Positions 8,193-15,411 of a stretch of 48,073 nucleotides of DNA are shown here, one piece after another. A model generated the notes under the pieces. It worked only from the letters and a program-made list of their open reading frames with translations, searched no databases and was not told the DNA's origin. The stretch comes from Halomonas eurihalina (GTDB taxonomy: Bacteria > Pseudomonadota > Gammaproteobacteria > Pseudomonadales > Halomonadaceae), in NCBI RefSeq assembly GCF_008274785.1, contig NZ_VTPU01000022.1, forward strand, positions 1 to 48,073. Reading direction: 5' to 3'. Position numbers and translations under genes: made by a program. Within the stretch, counting starts at the first letter, position 1; every line of letters begins with the position of its first letter.

Positions 8193-10334
8193 ATGCTTGA
8201 CGAGGTCCTGAAGGACGAGATACAGACCGCCTATCGCCGTGTGCTCGAGGGCCTCGAACTCACGCCACGCTACGGGCAGCGGCTGATGATCGCCGAGATC
8301 GCCCGCACCCTGGCCGGTATCGAGACCGATGACGCCGGCCGGCGTACCAGTGATGAGCATGTCTGCGTGCTCGAAGCCGGTACCGGTACTGGCAAGACTC
8401 TGGCCTATCTGCTGGCGGCCTTGCCGGTGGCCAAGGCGCGGGGCAAACGGTTGGTGGTGGCCACCGCGACCGTGGCGCTCCAGGAGCAGGTGCTGCACCA
8501 GGATCTGCCGGCTCTCAAGGCACACAGTGGCCTGGCCTTCGACTACGCCCTGGCCAAGGGGCGAGGGCGTTACGTCTGCGTGGCGCGGCTCGATCAAGCC
8601 ATGGACGGCGGTGAGGACAACCCGACCCTGTCGCTGTTCGAGCAGTCGCTGGACAGCGGTGGCGATGACTTCCAGAAACTGGTGCAGTCCCTCGGCGAGG
8701 CCTACGGCAACGGCCGCTGGCAGGGGGATCGCGACAGCTGGCCGGAGGCCATCGACGACGCCCATTGGCGCAAGCTCACTGTCGATCATCGGCAGTGCAC
8801 CAATCGGCGCTGTGGGCATTTCGGCGCCTGTGCCTTCTTTCGTGCACGCCGCGACCTGGACAGCGCCGATATCATCGTTGCCAACCACGACCTGGTGCTG
8901 GCCGATCTCGCCCTGGGTGGCGGCGTGGTCCTTCCGGACCCCGGCGACTGCCTCTACGTCTTCGACGAGGGCCACCACTTGCCCGACAAGGCGCTCAACC
9001 ACTTCACCCATCGCTTCGCCGTAGGGGGCGGGTTGCGCTGGTTGGGCACCCTCAAGAAGTCGCTCTCCGAGTTGAACCAGCAACTCGGCGTCCAGCCGAC
9101 GCTCGCGCGACTATTGTCCGGCCTGCCTCAGGCCATCGAGGCGCTCGAGCCGCGCCTCGGCGAGATCTTTTCGCTGGGCCACCAGTTGGCTGGCCGACCG
9201 GAGGGGCTCGCCGACGCCGAGGAGGGCGCTCAGCATCGCTTCGAGATGGGCCGTGTTCCAGAGGCCATGCGCGAGGCGTCCGGAGGCCTGGTGACGATCT
9301 TCGCCGAGCTTTCGCGCACGCTGGAATCGATGAGCGATATCCTGCGCGAAAGCCTGGATCCCGAGAAATCCACCGGTTTGCCCCGCGAACAGGCCGAGCC
9401 CTGGCTGCCGCTGGTGGCACTGCTGCATGGCCGGGCGCTGGAGGCCCACGCCCTGTGGCTCGCCTTCGCCGAGCCGGATTCCGCGGACGAGCCGCCCCGG
9501 GCGCGATGGCTGACCCTGGAGCGCTTCGGTGGCGAGCCGGAGTTGACCTTCTCGGCCAGCCCGGTCTCCGCTGCGCGCACCCTGGCCAAGTCACTCTGGG
9601 GGCGCTGTCACGGGGCTGTGGTGACCTCGGCGACCCTGACGGCACTGGGGCGATTCGAGCGTTTGCAGGAACGGGCCGGGCTGGCCAATCGTTATCGCTA
9701 TCAGCGCCTGCCGAGTCCCTTCGATTATTCCCGGGCGGTGCTCAGCGTGCCCCGCGAGGCGGTGGATCCCGCCGACCGGGAAGGGCACGAGCGCGCCATC
9801 GTCGAGTTCGTCGAAGCGCTCGACGACAAGGAAGCCGTTTTAATGCTGTTCTCCTCGCGCGCCCAGTTGCGCGGCGTGGAGCGAGCCCTCAGCCGTGAGC
9901 GTCGCGACAGGGTGCTGGCCCAGGATCGACTGCCCAAGCGCGAGCTGGTGGAGCGGCATCGCGAGCGAGTCGACAAGGGCGAAGGCAGTATCCTGTTCGG
10001 GCTGGCGAGCTTCGCCGAGGGTATCGACCTGCCGGGCGAGTACCTGACTCATGTGGTCATCACCCGGCTTCCCTTCGCCGTGCCCGACGACCCGGTGGGG
10101 GCGACACTGGCCGAGTGGATCGAGAGCCAGGGCGGCAACCCCTTCATGCGCATCAGCGTGCCGGATGCGTCCATCAAGCTGGTGCAGGCCTGTGGCCGAC
10201 TGATCCGTAAGGAGGCCGATACCGGCCGTATCACCCTGCTCGACAGGCGGGTCCTGACCCGACGTTACGGCCGGGCGCTGCTCGATGCGCTGCCGCCGTT
10301 CACTCGGGAGATCGATGGCCTGGTGCAGGACTGA
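8193..10334 (+). CDS. dinG: ATP-dependent DNA helicase DinG
   Basis: 713 residues, the usual DinG size. Walker A is EAGTGTGKT (61-69). Four cysteines at 129, 202, 207 and 213 (RYVC...QCTNRRCGHFGAC) form the 4Fe-4S cluster of XPD/DinG helicases. The Walker B DEGH lies at 258-261, and C-terminal helicase motifs include FGLASFAEGIDLPGEY and QACGRLIRKEADTGRI. DinG is a superfamily 2 5'-3' helicase that resolves R-loops, D-loops and replication-transcription conflicts. The next gene starts 36 nt later on the same strand. No LexA box was noticed in the gap before it. Confidence 0.95.
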   Translation: MLDEVLKDEIQTAYRRVLEGLELTPRYGQRLMIAEIARTLAGIETDDAGRRTSDEHVCVLEAGTGTGKTLAYLLAALPVAKARGKRLVVATATVALQEQVLHQDLPALKAHSGLAFDYALAKGRGRYVCVARLDQAMDGGEDNPTLSLFEQSLDSGGDDFQKLVQSLGEAYGNGRWQGDRDSWPEAIDDAHWRKLTVDHRQCTNRRCGHFGACAFFRARRDLDSADIIVANHDLVLADLALGGGVVLPDPGDCLYVFDEGHHLPDKALNHFTHRFAVGGGLRWLGTLKKSLSELNQQLGVQPTLARLLSGLPQAIEALEPRLGEIFSLGHQLAGRPEGLADAEEGAQHRFEMGRVPEAMREASGGLVTIFAELSRTLESMSDILRESLDPEKSTGLPREQAEPWLPLVALLHGRALEAHALWLAFAEPDSADEPPRARWLTLERFGGEPELTFSASPVSAARTLAKSLWGRCHGAVVTSATLTALGRFERLQERAGLANRYRYQRLPSPFDYSRAVLSVPREAVDPADREGHERAIVEFVEALDDKEAVLMLFSSRAQLRGVERALSRERRDRVLAQDRLPKRELVERHRERVDKGEGSILFGLASFAEGIDLPGEYLTHVVITRLPFAVPDDPVGATLAEWIESQGGNPFMRISVPDASIKLVQACGRLIRKEADTGRITLLDRRVLTRRYGRALLDALPPFTREIDGLVQD

Positions 10335-10370
10335 TTCGACGCCTGCGTTCGCGATGAAGCCGGATGCCGC

Positions 10371-11219
10371 ATGAAACTGATTCTGAGCCGCAAGGGATTC
10401 GACTCCGCCGCCGGCGGGGTGCCAAGCCCGATATTGCCCGATGGTCGCCTGGTCGTTCTGCCCATTCCGGATGCCCGCTCCACCATTTCGTATGCGGCCA
10501 TCTCCCATGCCGGGGAGCCGCTGGGGTCGCTTGTCTCCGACCTCACGCGAGGGCGAATTGCGGCGGATACGAGGGCCCACCTGGATCCCGATCTGACCAG
10601 GGAAAGTCTGCCGCGCCAGCCAGGCTGGCGCCCCGTGTTCGGACAGATGGGCCAGGCCCTCGGTCACTTGCGCAACCAGGGCGTCGGGCCGGGGGATCTG
10701 TTTCTGTTCTTCGGGCTCTTCCGGCGTGTCGAGCGGGTCGCGCAGCGTTGGCGCTGGGTCAGCGATGCCGCCCCTTGTCATGTGCTGTGGGGCTGGATGC
10801 AGGTATCGGACGTTCTGTCGCTGGGCGAGGGGCTGCCGTCGGCATACTCATGGGCCGGCTATCATCCGCACTGTCAGCGGCTTGGAGAGGCCGGCAATGC
10901 CTTGTATATCGCGCGCCGTCGTCTACAGCTGACAGAGGGCGAGGGCAATCTGCCTGGAGCAGGGATCTTTTCGCACTATGCCGTGGAGCGCCGGCTGACG
11001 GCGGAGAATGCGGCGCGGGTGTCCGACTGGGAGCTGCCGGGCTGGTGGTATCCTGATGATGGGCGTAGCCCCTTGAGTTACCACGGTGATCCGAAGCGCT
11101 GGCGCCGCTCGGGCGGGAAGACCGCGTTGCGTGCCGTGGCGCGGGGGCAGGAGTTTGTGCTGGATACCGGGCAGTATCCCGAGGCGTTGCCCTGGGTGCG
11201 TGAGCTGGTACAGAACTGA
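10371..11219 (+). CDS. Probable Nmad3 (nucleotide modification associated domain 3) protein
   Basis: 282 residues opening with KLILSRKGFDSAAGGVPSPI, then PDGRLVVLPIPD, the start I associate with the Nmad3 family (Pfam Nucleotide modification associated domain 3). Further motifs are GQALGHLRNQGVGPGDLFLF, YSWAGYHPH and FSHYAVERRLT. Nmad domains were defined computationally by their association with phage and bacterial DNA-base-modification loci; the biochemistry is not established. Here the gene sits 36 nt after dinG and is probably cotranscribed, with no phage or methylase gene nearby. There is no signal peptide or membrane segment. The family name comes from memory of motif resemblance. Confidence 0.6.
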   Translation: MKLILSRKGFDSAAGGVPSPILPDGRLVVLPIPDARSTISYAAISHAGEPLGSLVSDLTRGRIAADTRAHLDPDLTRESLPRQPGWRPVFGQMGQALGHLRNQGVGPGDLFLFFGLFRRVERVAQRWRWVSDAAPCHVLWGWMQVSDVLSLGEGLPSAYSWAGYHPHCQRLGEAGNALYIARRRLQLTEGEGNLPGAGIFSHYAVERRLTAENAARVSDWELPGWWYPDDGRSPLSYHGDPKRWRRSGGKTALRAVARGQEFVLDTGQYPEALPWVRELVQN

Positions 11220-11240
11220 GCGGGAATGGGCATGGTGTCA

Positions 11241-11275
11241 GCCACTCGCCCCGGCGGGATCATGGGGCGAGCGGC
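11241..11275. terminator. Candidate bidirectional terminator between Nmad3 and aroF genes
   Basis: A 12-bp stem (11241-11252 with 11264-11275, one mismatch) has an 11-nt loop and lies between two convergent genes. Neither side has a clear T-tract. Confidence 0.4.
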
Positions 11276-11283
11276 TCGAGACG

Positions 11284-12363
11284 TCAGGCGTTGTCGCGAC
11301 GCGAGGCCAGGGTGGCCGTCAGCTTGTCGTTCATTTCCTTGAAGGCCTTTTCGGTGGTCTCCCAGTCGATGCAGGCATCGGTGACGGAGACGCCGTAGGC
11401 GAGCTGGTCGATGTCATCGGGAATCTTCTGGTTGCCCCAGTTGATGTTGGACTCGACCATCAGGCCGATGATGGAACGATTGCCCTCGAGCAACTGGTTG
11501 GTGACGTTCTCCAGCACCAGCGGCTGCAGGCCGGGGTCCTTGTTGGAGTTGGCGTGGGAACAGTCGATCATGATGTTGGGCGTGACGTCGGCCTTGCGCA
11601 GTTCCTGCTCGGCGAGCGCCACGCTGACGCTGTCATAGTTGGGCTTGCCGTTGCCACCCCGCAGCACGACATGGCCGTAAGCATTGCCGCGAGTGCGGAT
11701 GATCGCCACCTTGCCGGCCTGGTCGATGCCGAGGAAGTTGTGGGGGTGGGACACCGATTGCAGGGCATTGACGGCCACGTCGAGGCTGCCATCGGTGCCG
11801 TTCTTGAAGCCCACCGGGCAGGAGAGGCCGGAGGCCATTTCGCGGTGGGTCTGGGATTCGGTAGTACGGGCACCGATCGCCGACCAGCTGATGCAGTCCT
11901 GCAGGTACTGGGGTGAGATCGGGTCCAGGGCCTCGGTGGCCAGTGGCAGGCCCAGTTCGGCCAGGTCCACCAGCAACTGGCGAGCGGTGTGCAGGCCCTG
12001 CTCGATCTCGAAGGAACCATTGAGGTGCGGGTCGTTGATCAGGCCTTTCCAGCCCACGGTGGTGCGGGGCTTCTCGAAGTAGACGCGCATCACGATATAC
12101 AGGCTGTCCTGGACCTCGTCGGCCAGCTTGCGCAGGCGGCGGGCATAGTCCATGGCGGCATCCACGTCGTGGATCGAGCAGGGGCCGACCACCATCAGCA
12201 GCCGTGGGTCACGGCCTTCCAGGATGTTCTGGATGGTCTCGCGTCCCTCGATCACCGTGCGTTCCGCCCGCGCGCTCAAGGGGATATGCTGCTTGAGCTC
12301 CACGGGGGTGATGAGCACGTCCTCGCTAAGGACGTTGAGGTTGTTGACCTGTTGTTCGGACAT
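11284..12363 (-). CDS. aroF: 3-deoxy-7-phosphoheptulonate (DAHP) synthase, tyrosine-type class I
   Basis: 359 residues, homologous over its full length to E. coli AroF/AroG/AroH. It condenses phosphoenolpyruvate and erythrose 4-phosphate in the first step of the shikimate pathway. Signatures include VVGPCSIHD, IGARTTESQTHREMASGLS, GFKNGTDGS and IDCSHANSNKD. The segment LATEALDPISPQYLQD, the GIDQAGKVA loop and GNRSIIGLM resemble AroF (Tyr-inhibited) more than AroG, hence the symbol; feedback specificity remains inference. It is monocistronic, between a hairpin and its own promoter. Confidence 0.85.
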   Translation of the reverse strand: MSEQQVNNLNVLSEDVLITPVELKQHIPLSARAERTVIEGRETIQNILEGRDPRLLMVVGPCSIHDVDAAMDYARRLRKLADEVQDSLYIVMRVYFEKPRTTVGWKGLINDPHLNGSFEIEQGLHTARQLLVDLAELGLPLATEALDPISPQYLQDCISWSAIGARTTESQTHREMASGLSCPVGFKNGTDGSLDVAVNALQSVSHPHNFLGIDQAGKVAIIRTRGNAYGHVVLRGGNGKPNYDSVSVALAEQELRKADVTPNIMIDCSHANSNKDPGLQPLVLENVTNQLLEGNRSIIGLMVESNINWGNQKIPDDIDQLAYGVSVTDACIDWETTEKAFKEMNDKLTATLASRRDNA

Positions 12364-12426
12364 GTTGCTACCTGTGTCGTGTCAGCGCTGATGGAGAAAC
12401 AAGGCTACTCATGATGAATGGCGCCT

Positions 12427-12455
12427 ACTATCGCCCGCGAGTCGTGTAAATTCAA
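12427..12455 (-). promoter_or_regulatory. aroF promoter
   Basis: On the minus strand, TTGAAT (12455-12450) and GATAGT (12432-12427) are separated by exactly 17 bp, about 64 nt upstream of the aroF ATG. No TyrR box was recognised. Confidence 0.6.
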
Positions 12456-12463
12456 TCGTCTGG

Positions 12464-12490
12464 GAACCGTGATGCTCACCGGTTGTCAGA
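12464..12490 (+). promoter_or_regulatory. Candidate sigma-E/AlgU promoter of rpoE
   Basis: GAACCG (12464-12469), a 16-bp spacer and TCAGA (12486-12490) resemble the AlgU consensus GAACTT-N16/17-TCTGA. Autoregulation by sigma-E is established for this gene family. The predicted leader is about 195 nt. Confidence 0.45.
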
Positions 12491-12549
12491 CCGCCGGCAG
12501 GGCGGTTTCGGGGCCGCCGGCTTGATGGATGCCCGAGAAACAGGAACAC

Positions 12550-12577
12550 TTGAGCACTTCTTTCACGGGCGCACAAT
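12550..12577 (+). promoter_or_regulatory. Candidate sigma-70 promoter of rpoE
   Basis: TTGAGC (12550-12555) and CACAAT (12572-12577) are 16 bp apart. A housekeeping promoter beside an autoregulated one is common for rpoE. Confidence 0.35.
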
Positions 12578-12691
12578 GACATTGTACCCAGCGGCCAGGG
12601 CTTCAGGTTGATACTTATGCAAGCGACACCCGTTTCATTGCGATGCCGCAAACCGGCGCTTCGCCATGCTCCCGCCCCGGGGAGGTCTTGA

Positions 12692-13300
12692 ATGGGGACG
12701 ACTCGGGAGACCGATCAGCAACTCGTCGAGCGTGCCCAGAAAGGGGACACTCGAGCCTTCGATTTGTTGGTCAAGAAATACCAGCACAAGATCATCGGGT
12801 TGATTGGCCGCTATGTGCACGATCATGCCGAGGTTCAGGATGTGGCGCAGGAAGCCTTTATCAAGGCCTATCGGGCATTGGGCAAGTTTCGGGCCGAGAG
12901 CGCGTTTTATACTTGGATGTATCGGATTGCCATCAACACTGCCAAGAACCACCTGGTGTCCAAGGGGCGACGCCCGCCGGGCAGCGACATGGATATCGTG
13001 GATGCCGAGGTCATCGACCACAGTGGGCGGTTGGCCGACATCGAGACGCCGGAGGCGTCCATCGCTCGCGACCAGCTTCAGTCGGCTGTGTTCGAGGCCA
13101 TTGAGGGCCTCCCGGAGGACCTGCGCACGGCGATCACGCTGCGCGAGCTCGATGGGCTCTCCTATGAGGATATCGCCAATATCATGGACTGCCCGGTAGG
13201 CACGGTTCGTTCGCGGATCTTTCGCGCGCGTGAAGCCGTGGATCAGCATATCCGCCCGCTGGTCACCACGTCCCGCAACCAGGAGACGATGACCGAATGA
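12692..13300 (+). CDS. rpoE: RNA polymerase sigma factor RpoE/AlgU
   Basis: 202 residues, an ECF (group 4) sigma factor collinear with E. coli RpoE and Pseudomonas AlgU. Region 2 spans about 24-92 (DLLVKKYQHKI, DVAQEAFIKAYRAL, FYTWMYRIAINTAKN), and region 4 about 138-190 (LPEDLRTAITLRELDGLSYE, PVGTVRSRIFRARE). GGGGAGG at 12679-12685 is a strong ribosome site. It directs the envelope-stress regulon and in relatives alginate or exopolysaccharide genes. It is held at the membrane by the MucA/RseA protein encoded downstream. Unusually, 190 nt separate it from mucA, and a small ORF fits exactly into that gap. Confidence 0.96.
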   Translation: MGTTRETDQQLVERAQKGDTRAFDLLVKKYQHKIIGLIGRYVHDHAEVQDVAQEAFIKAYRALGKFRAESAFYTWMYRIAINTAKNHLVSKGRRPPGSDMDIVDAEVIDHSGRLADIETPEASIARDQLQSAVFEAIEGLPEDLRTAITLRELDGLSYEDIANIMDCPVGTVRSRIFRAREAVDQHIRPLVTTSRNQETMTE

Positions 13301-13494
13301 GGCGAATTTGCATGGTTTTTGTCGATTGGCTGAACTGTCGCGCCGTTGTGACGTCATATGCGGTGACCGGCCTGCATGCGGTGGGGCAGTGGCTCCTCGG
13401 CGCGACCGGCATGATACTTCGATGCCGGACTACCGGGCTTCCAATGGATGCAAGGCGGGCCAGCCTTGATGAGTGTGAGGGTGTGAAGAGATGA
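13297..13494 (+). CDS. Possible small protein between rpoE and mucA
   Basis: 65 codons starting at an ATGA overlap with the rpoE stop (13297-13300) and ending at an ATGA overlap with the mucA start (13491-13494). This is the geometry of translationally coupled genes at both ends. Residues 14-41 (RAVVTSYAVTGLHAVGQWLL onward) are fairly hydrophobic and could form one membrane segment; the rest is basic. No homologue is recognised, codon use was not scored, and ATGA overlaps can arise by chance. The region could instead be a leader containing the perfect hairpin CCGGCAT/ATGCCGG (13406-13428). Confidence 0.3.
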   Translation: MRRICMVFVDWLNCRAVVTSYAVTGLHAVGQWLLGATGMILRCRTTGLPMDARRASLDECEGVKR

Positions 13495-14234
13495 GTCAGA
13501 ACGCACGGGAATCGCTTTCTGCACTGATGGACAACGAGGGCGATGAGCTCGAGTTGCGTCGTGTACTGAAGTCGTTGGACGATGAACCCGATGCGGCGGA
13601 CACTTGGCGCCGCTACCACCTGATGCGCAGCATGCTGCGTCGCGAGAGTGACATCGATGCGAGCACCGATCTTTCGGTGGGCGTGATGGCACGCTTGCAG
13701 GATGAGCCGCTGCCGGTCGTCGAGTCGTCGACCCAGGGGTGGCGCTCCCTGCCGCTGGCACGCAGTGCCGGTGTCGCTGCTGCGGTATCGCTGATGGTCA
13801 TCACCGGGGTGCAGTTCTATAACGGTGCCTCTCCGCTCGACAGTGACGAGGCTGCGCCACTGGCTTCCTCCGCCGATGCACCTGCCTCTGTCGGTGTCTC
13901 CGGCTCTGGTGGCGCCACGGCATCTACTGTCGCGGCCACTCCGGACGTTTCCGCCAACAGTGGTGCGATGCGGGCGAGCCAGGGGCCGTCGCTGGCCGAC
14001 TTGCCGATGTTCCAGTCGTCGGGCAGCAACCGCGGCCTGATGACAGTGGGAGCGGATGCCTATCCGATGATGATATCGCCAAGCCAGCGCCAGTCGGTGC
14101 GCATGGATCAGCAGCAGGCCCGCTTGTTGCAGTCCTACCTGGACCGGCATGCCGAAGGTGCTGCCGCCAGTGGCGCCGATGTCTGGATGCCGCTGTTGCG
14201 TTCCACTGGAAGCGAGTCGCTGGGGCAACGCTGA
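13491..14234 (+). CDS. mucA: Anti-sigma-E factor MucA/RseA
   Basis: 247 residues. The N-terminal cytoplasmic domain (1-85; ESLSALMDNEGDELELRRVL, WRRYHLMRSMLR) is the RseA/MucA sigma-binding module. One membrane helix spans about 92-110 (SAGVAAAVSLMVITGVQFY). A low-complexity Ala/Ser linker follows, and a C-terminal periplasmic motif (ARLLQSYLDRHAEGAA) matches the RseA C-terminal domain that binds MucB/RseB. Stress-triggered proteolysis releases RpoE. The gene ends at TGATG overlapping mucB. It is somewhat longer than Pseudomonas MucA (about 194 residues) because of the linker. Confidence 0.93.
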   Translation: MSQNARESLSALMDNEGDELELRRVLKSLDDEPDAADTWRRYHLMRSMLRRESDIDASTDLSVGVMARLQDEPLPVVESSTQGWRSLPLARSAGVAAAVSLMVITGVQFYNGASPLDSDEAAPLASSADAPASVGVSGSGGATASTVAATPDVSANSGAMRASQGPSLADLPMFQSSGSNRGLMTVGADAYPMMISPSQRQSVRMDQQQARLLQSYLDRHAEGAAASGADVWMPLLRSTGSESLGQR

Positions 14235-15247
14235 TGTGGTGCCGGCAGAAATGCTCGGAGCAGATGCGGTCGGGGGTGGTCTCTTGTGTCCTGCTGGCCG
14301 GTTGTGTCGCCTTGCCAGCGCTGGCTCAGGAAGACGTGTCGGCGCCTGATCGCGATCCTCTCGACTGTACGTCACTTGCCGAGCAGGAAGCGCCAGCGTC
14401 GGCTGATGCCTGGTTCGTGCGCAGTCGCTGGGCGAGTCACTGTTATGTCTTTCAGGCTCGCGCGGTACGCATCGGCGTCGATGGTGTTCGGACGCTGGCG
14501 TTGTCTCATGACGTTACGAACGGTATTGAGCGCGAGGTGGCTCGGTTCCTGGATGGTCCGCCGGTGGTCCATGAGCGAAACGGCGGCGTCGGTCGCCTCG
14601 GTGGTGAAACGGGAGCGGTACGTCTCGAATCCAGTGTCCGCCACCTTGAGGACCTCTATCGCCTCCGCCTGGCCGGCGAGTCGCGGATTGCCAGTCGTCA
14701 AGCGGTCCGTCTCGAGATCGAACCACTGGATGACCAACGCTACGGGCGTCGCCTGTGGCTGGATTCGTCCACGGCTCTACCGCTCAAGCAGGTGTTGCTT
14801 GATGAGAGTGGCCGCGCCGTCGAAACCTTCCAGATCACCGAGTTGAGAGACCCCGAGCTGTATCGAGGCGAAATCGAACGGTTACCCGGAATGGGCTCTC
14901 AGGTCGAGCATTCATGGCGTCCCGGCTGGTTGCCCAAGGGCTTCGAGCCGCAGGTCACTGAGGTGTCCGAGGTTGTGGACTCCGATGTCGAGCAGCGGGT
15001 GTACGGCGATGGGCTTGCTACCCTCAGCCTGTTCGTCGAACCCGTGTCCGGGCAACAGTTGCTCAAGCCTGGTGTACACCGCCTGGGAGTGTCTCATGCC
15101 GCCGTTCAGCACCGCGAGCTCGGCGGGCGTCCGCGCCAAGTCGTGGTCATGGGCGAGCTGCCGCCATCGGTGCTGCAGCGGGTGGCCGAGTCCGTCGAGT
15201 GGCGCGGCGAACAGAACACTGCCCTGAATGACGCTTCTTCTCCATGA
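14234..15247 (+). CDS. mucB: Sigma-E regulatory protein MucB/RseB
   Basis: 337 residues with a signal peptide (MRSGVVSCVLLAGCVALPALA, residues 11-31; the upstream ATG overlaps the mucA stop, and M11 is an alternative start). The mature protein has the MucB/RseB N-terminal lipoprotein-carrier-like domain (about 40-210; RHLEDLYRLRLAGESRIASR, WLDSSTALPLKQVLLDESG) and the smaller C-terminal domain (WLPKGFEPQVTE to SVEWRG). In the periplasm it shields MucA from the site-1 protease until envelope signals accumulate. Confidence 0.92.
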   Translation: MWCRQKCSEQMRSGVVSCVLLAGCVALPALAQEDVSAPDRDPLDCTSLAEQEAPASADAWFVRSRWASHCYVFQARAVRIGVDGVRTLALSHDVTNGIEREVARFLDGPPVVHERNGGVGRLGGETGAVRLESSVRHLEDLYRLRLAGESRIASRQAVRLEIEPLDDQRYGRRLWLDSSTALPLKQVLLDESGRAVETFQITELRDPELYRGEIERLPGMGSQVEHSWRPGWLPKGFEPQVTEVSEVVDSDVEQRVYGDGLATLSLFVEPVSGQQLLKPGVHRLGVSHAAVQHRELGGRPRQVVVMGELPPSVLQRVAESVEWRGEQNTALNDASSP

Positions 15248-15336
15248 ATCCTCGTTGTACATGGTTGATGCCGCCGGTCGGCGGAGGCAGACGGCTGACC
15301 GTGATTTCATGTTCACGGACGTGTCATTCGGCCGCT

Positions 15337-15364
15337 GAACCTTTTCGCACCACTGTGGTTTAGA
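15337..15364 (+). promoter_or_regulatory. Candidate sigma-E/AlgU promoter of mucD
   Basis: GAACCT (15337-15342), a 17-bp spacer and TTAGA (15360-15364) sit 47 nt before mucD and closely resemble the element before rpoE. The C-to-T change in the -10 lowers confidence. Confidence 0.35.
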
Positions 15365-15411
15365 GGGATGCAAGATTCTCACCCAACTCAATCCTGTCAC
15401 AGGAGTCTTTC

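Larger units (their letters stand above)
12364..12691. other. Divergent intergenic region between aroF and rpoE (328 bp)
   Basis: The region carries a sigma-70-type promoter for aroF on the minus strand (12427-12455), a sigma-E-type promoter candidate (12464-12490) and a sigma-70-type candidate (12550-12577) for rpoE. It also holds a small hairpin, ACCGCC-GGCAG-GGCGGT (12490-12506), just after the predicted sigma-E start point. No ORF or RNA gene was recognised. Confidence 0.6.

Noticed and set aside
8016..9083. 355-codon minus-strand frame over the dinG 5' region
   Set aside because: It overlaps conserved DinG motifs on the other strand and has no recognisable protein features or ribosome site.
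13406..13428. Perfect 7-bp hairpin CCGGCAT/ATGCCGG between rpoE and mucA as a terminator
   Set aside because: No T-run follows, and termination here would separate the sigma gene from its anti-sigma gene; kept only as an alternative explanation of the gap.
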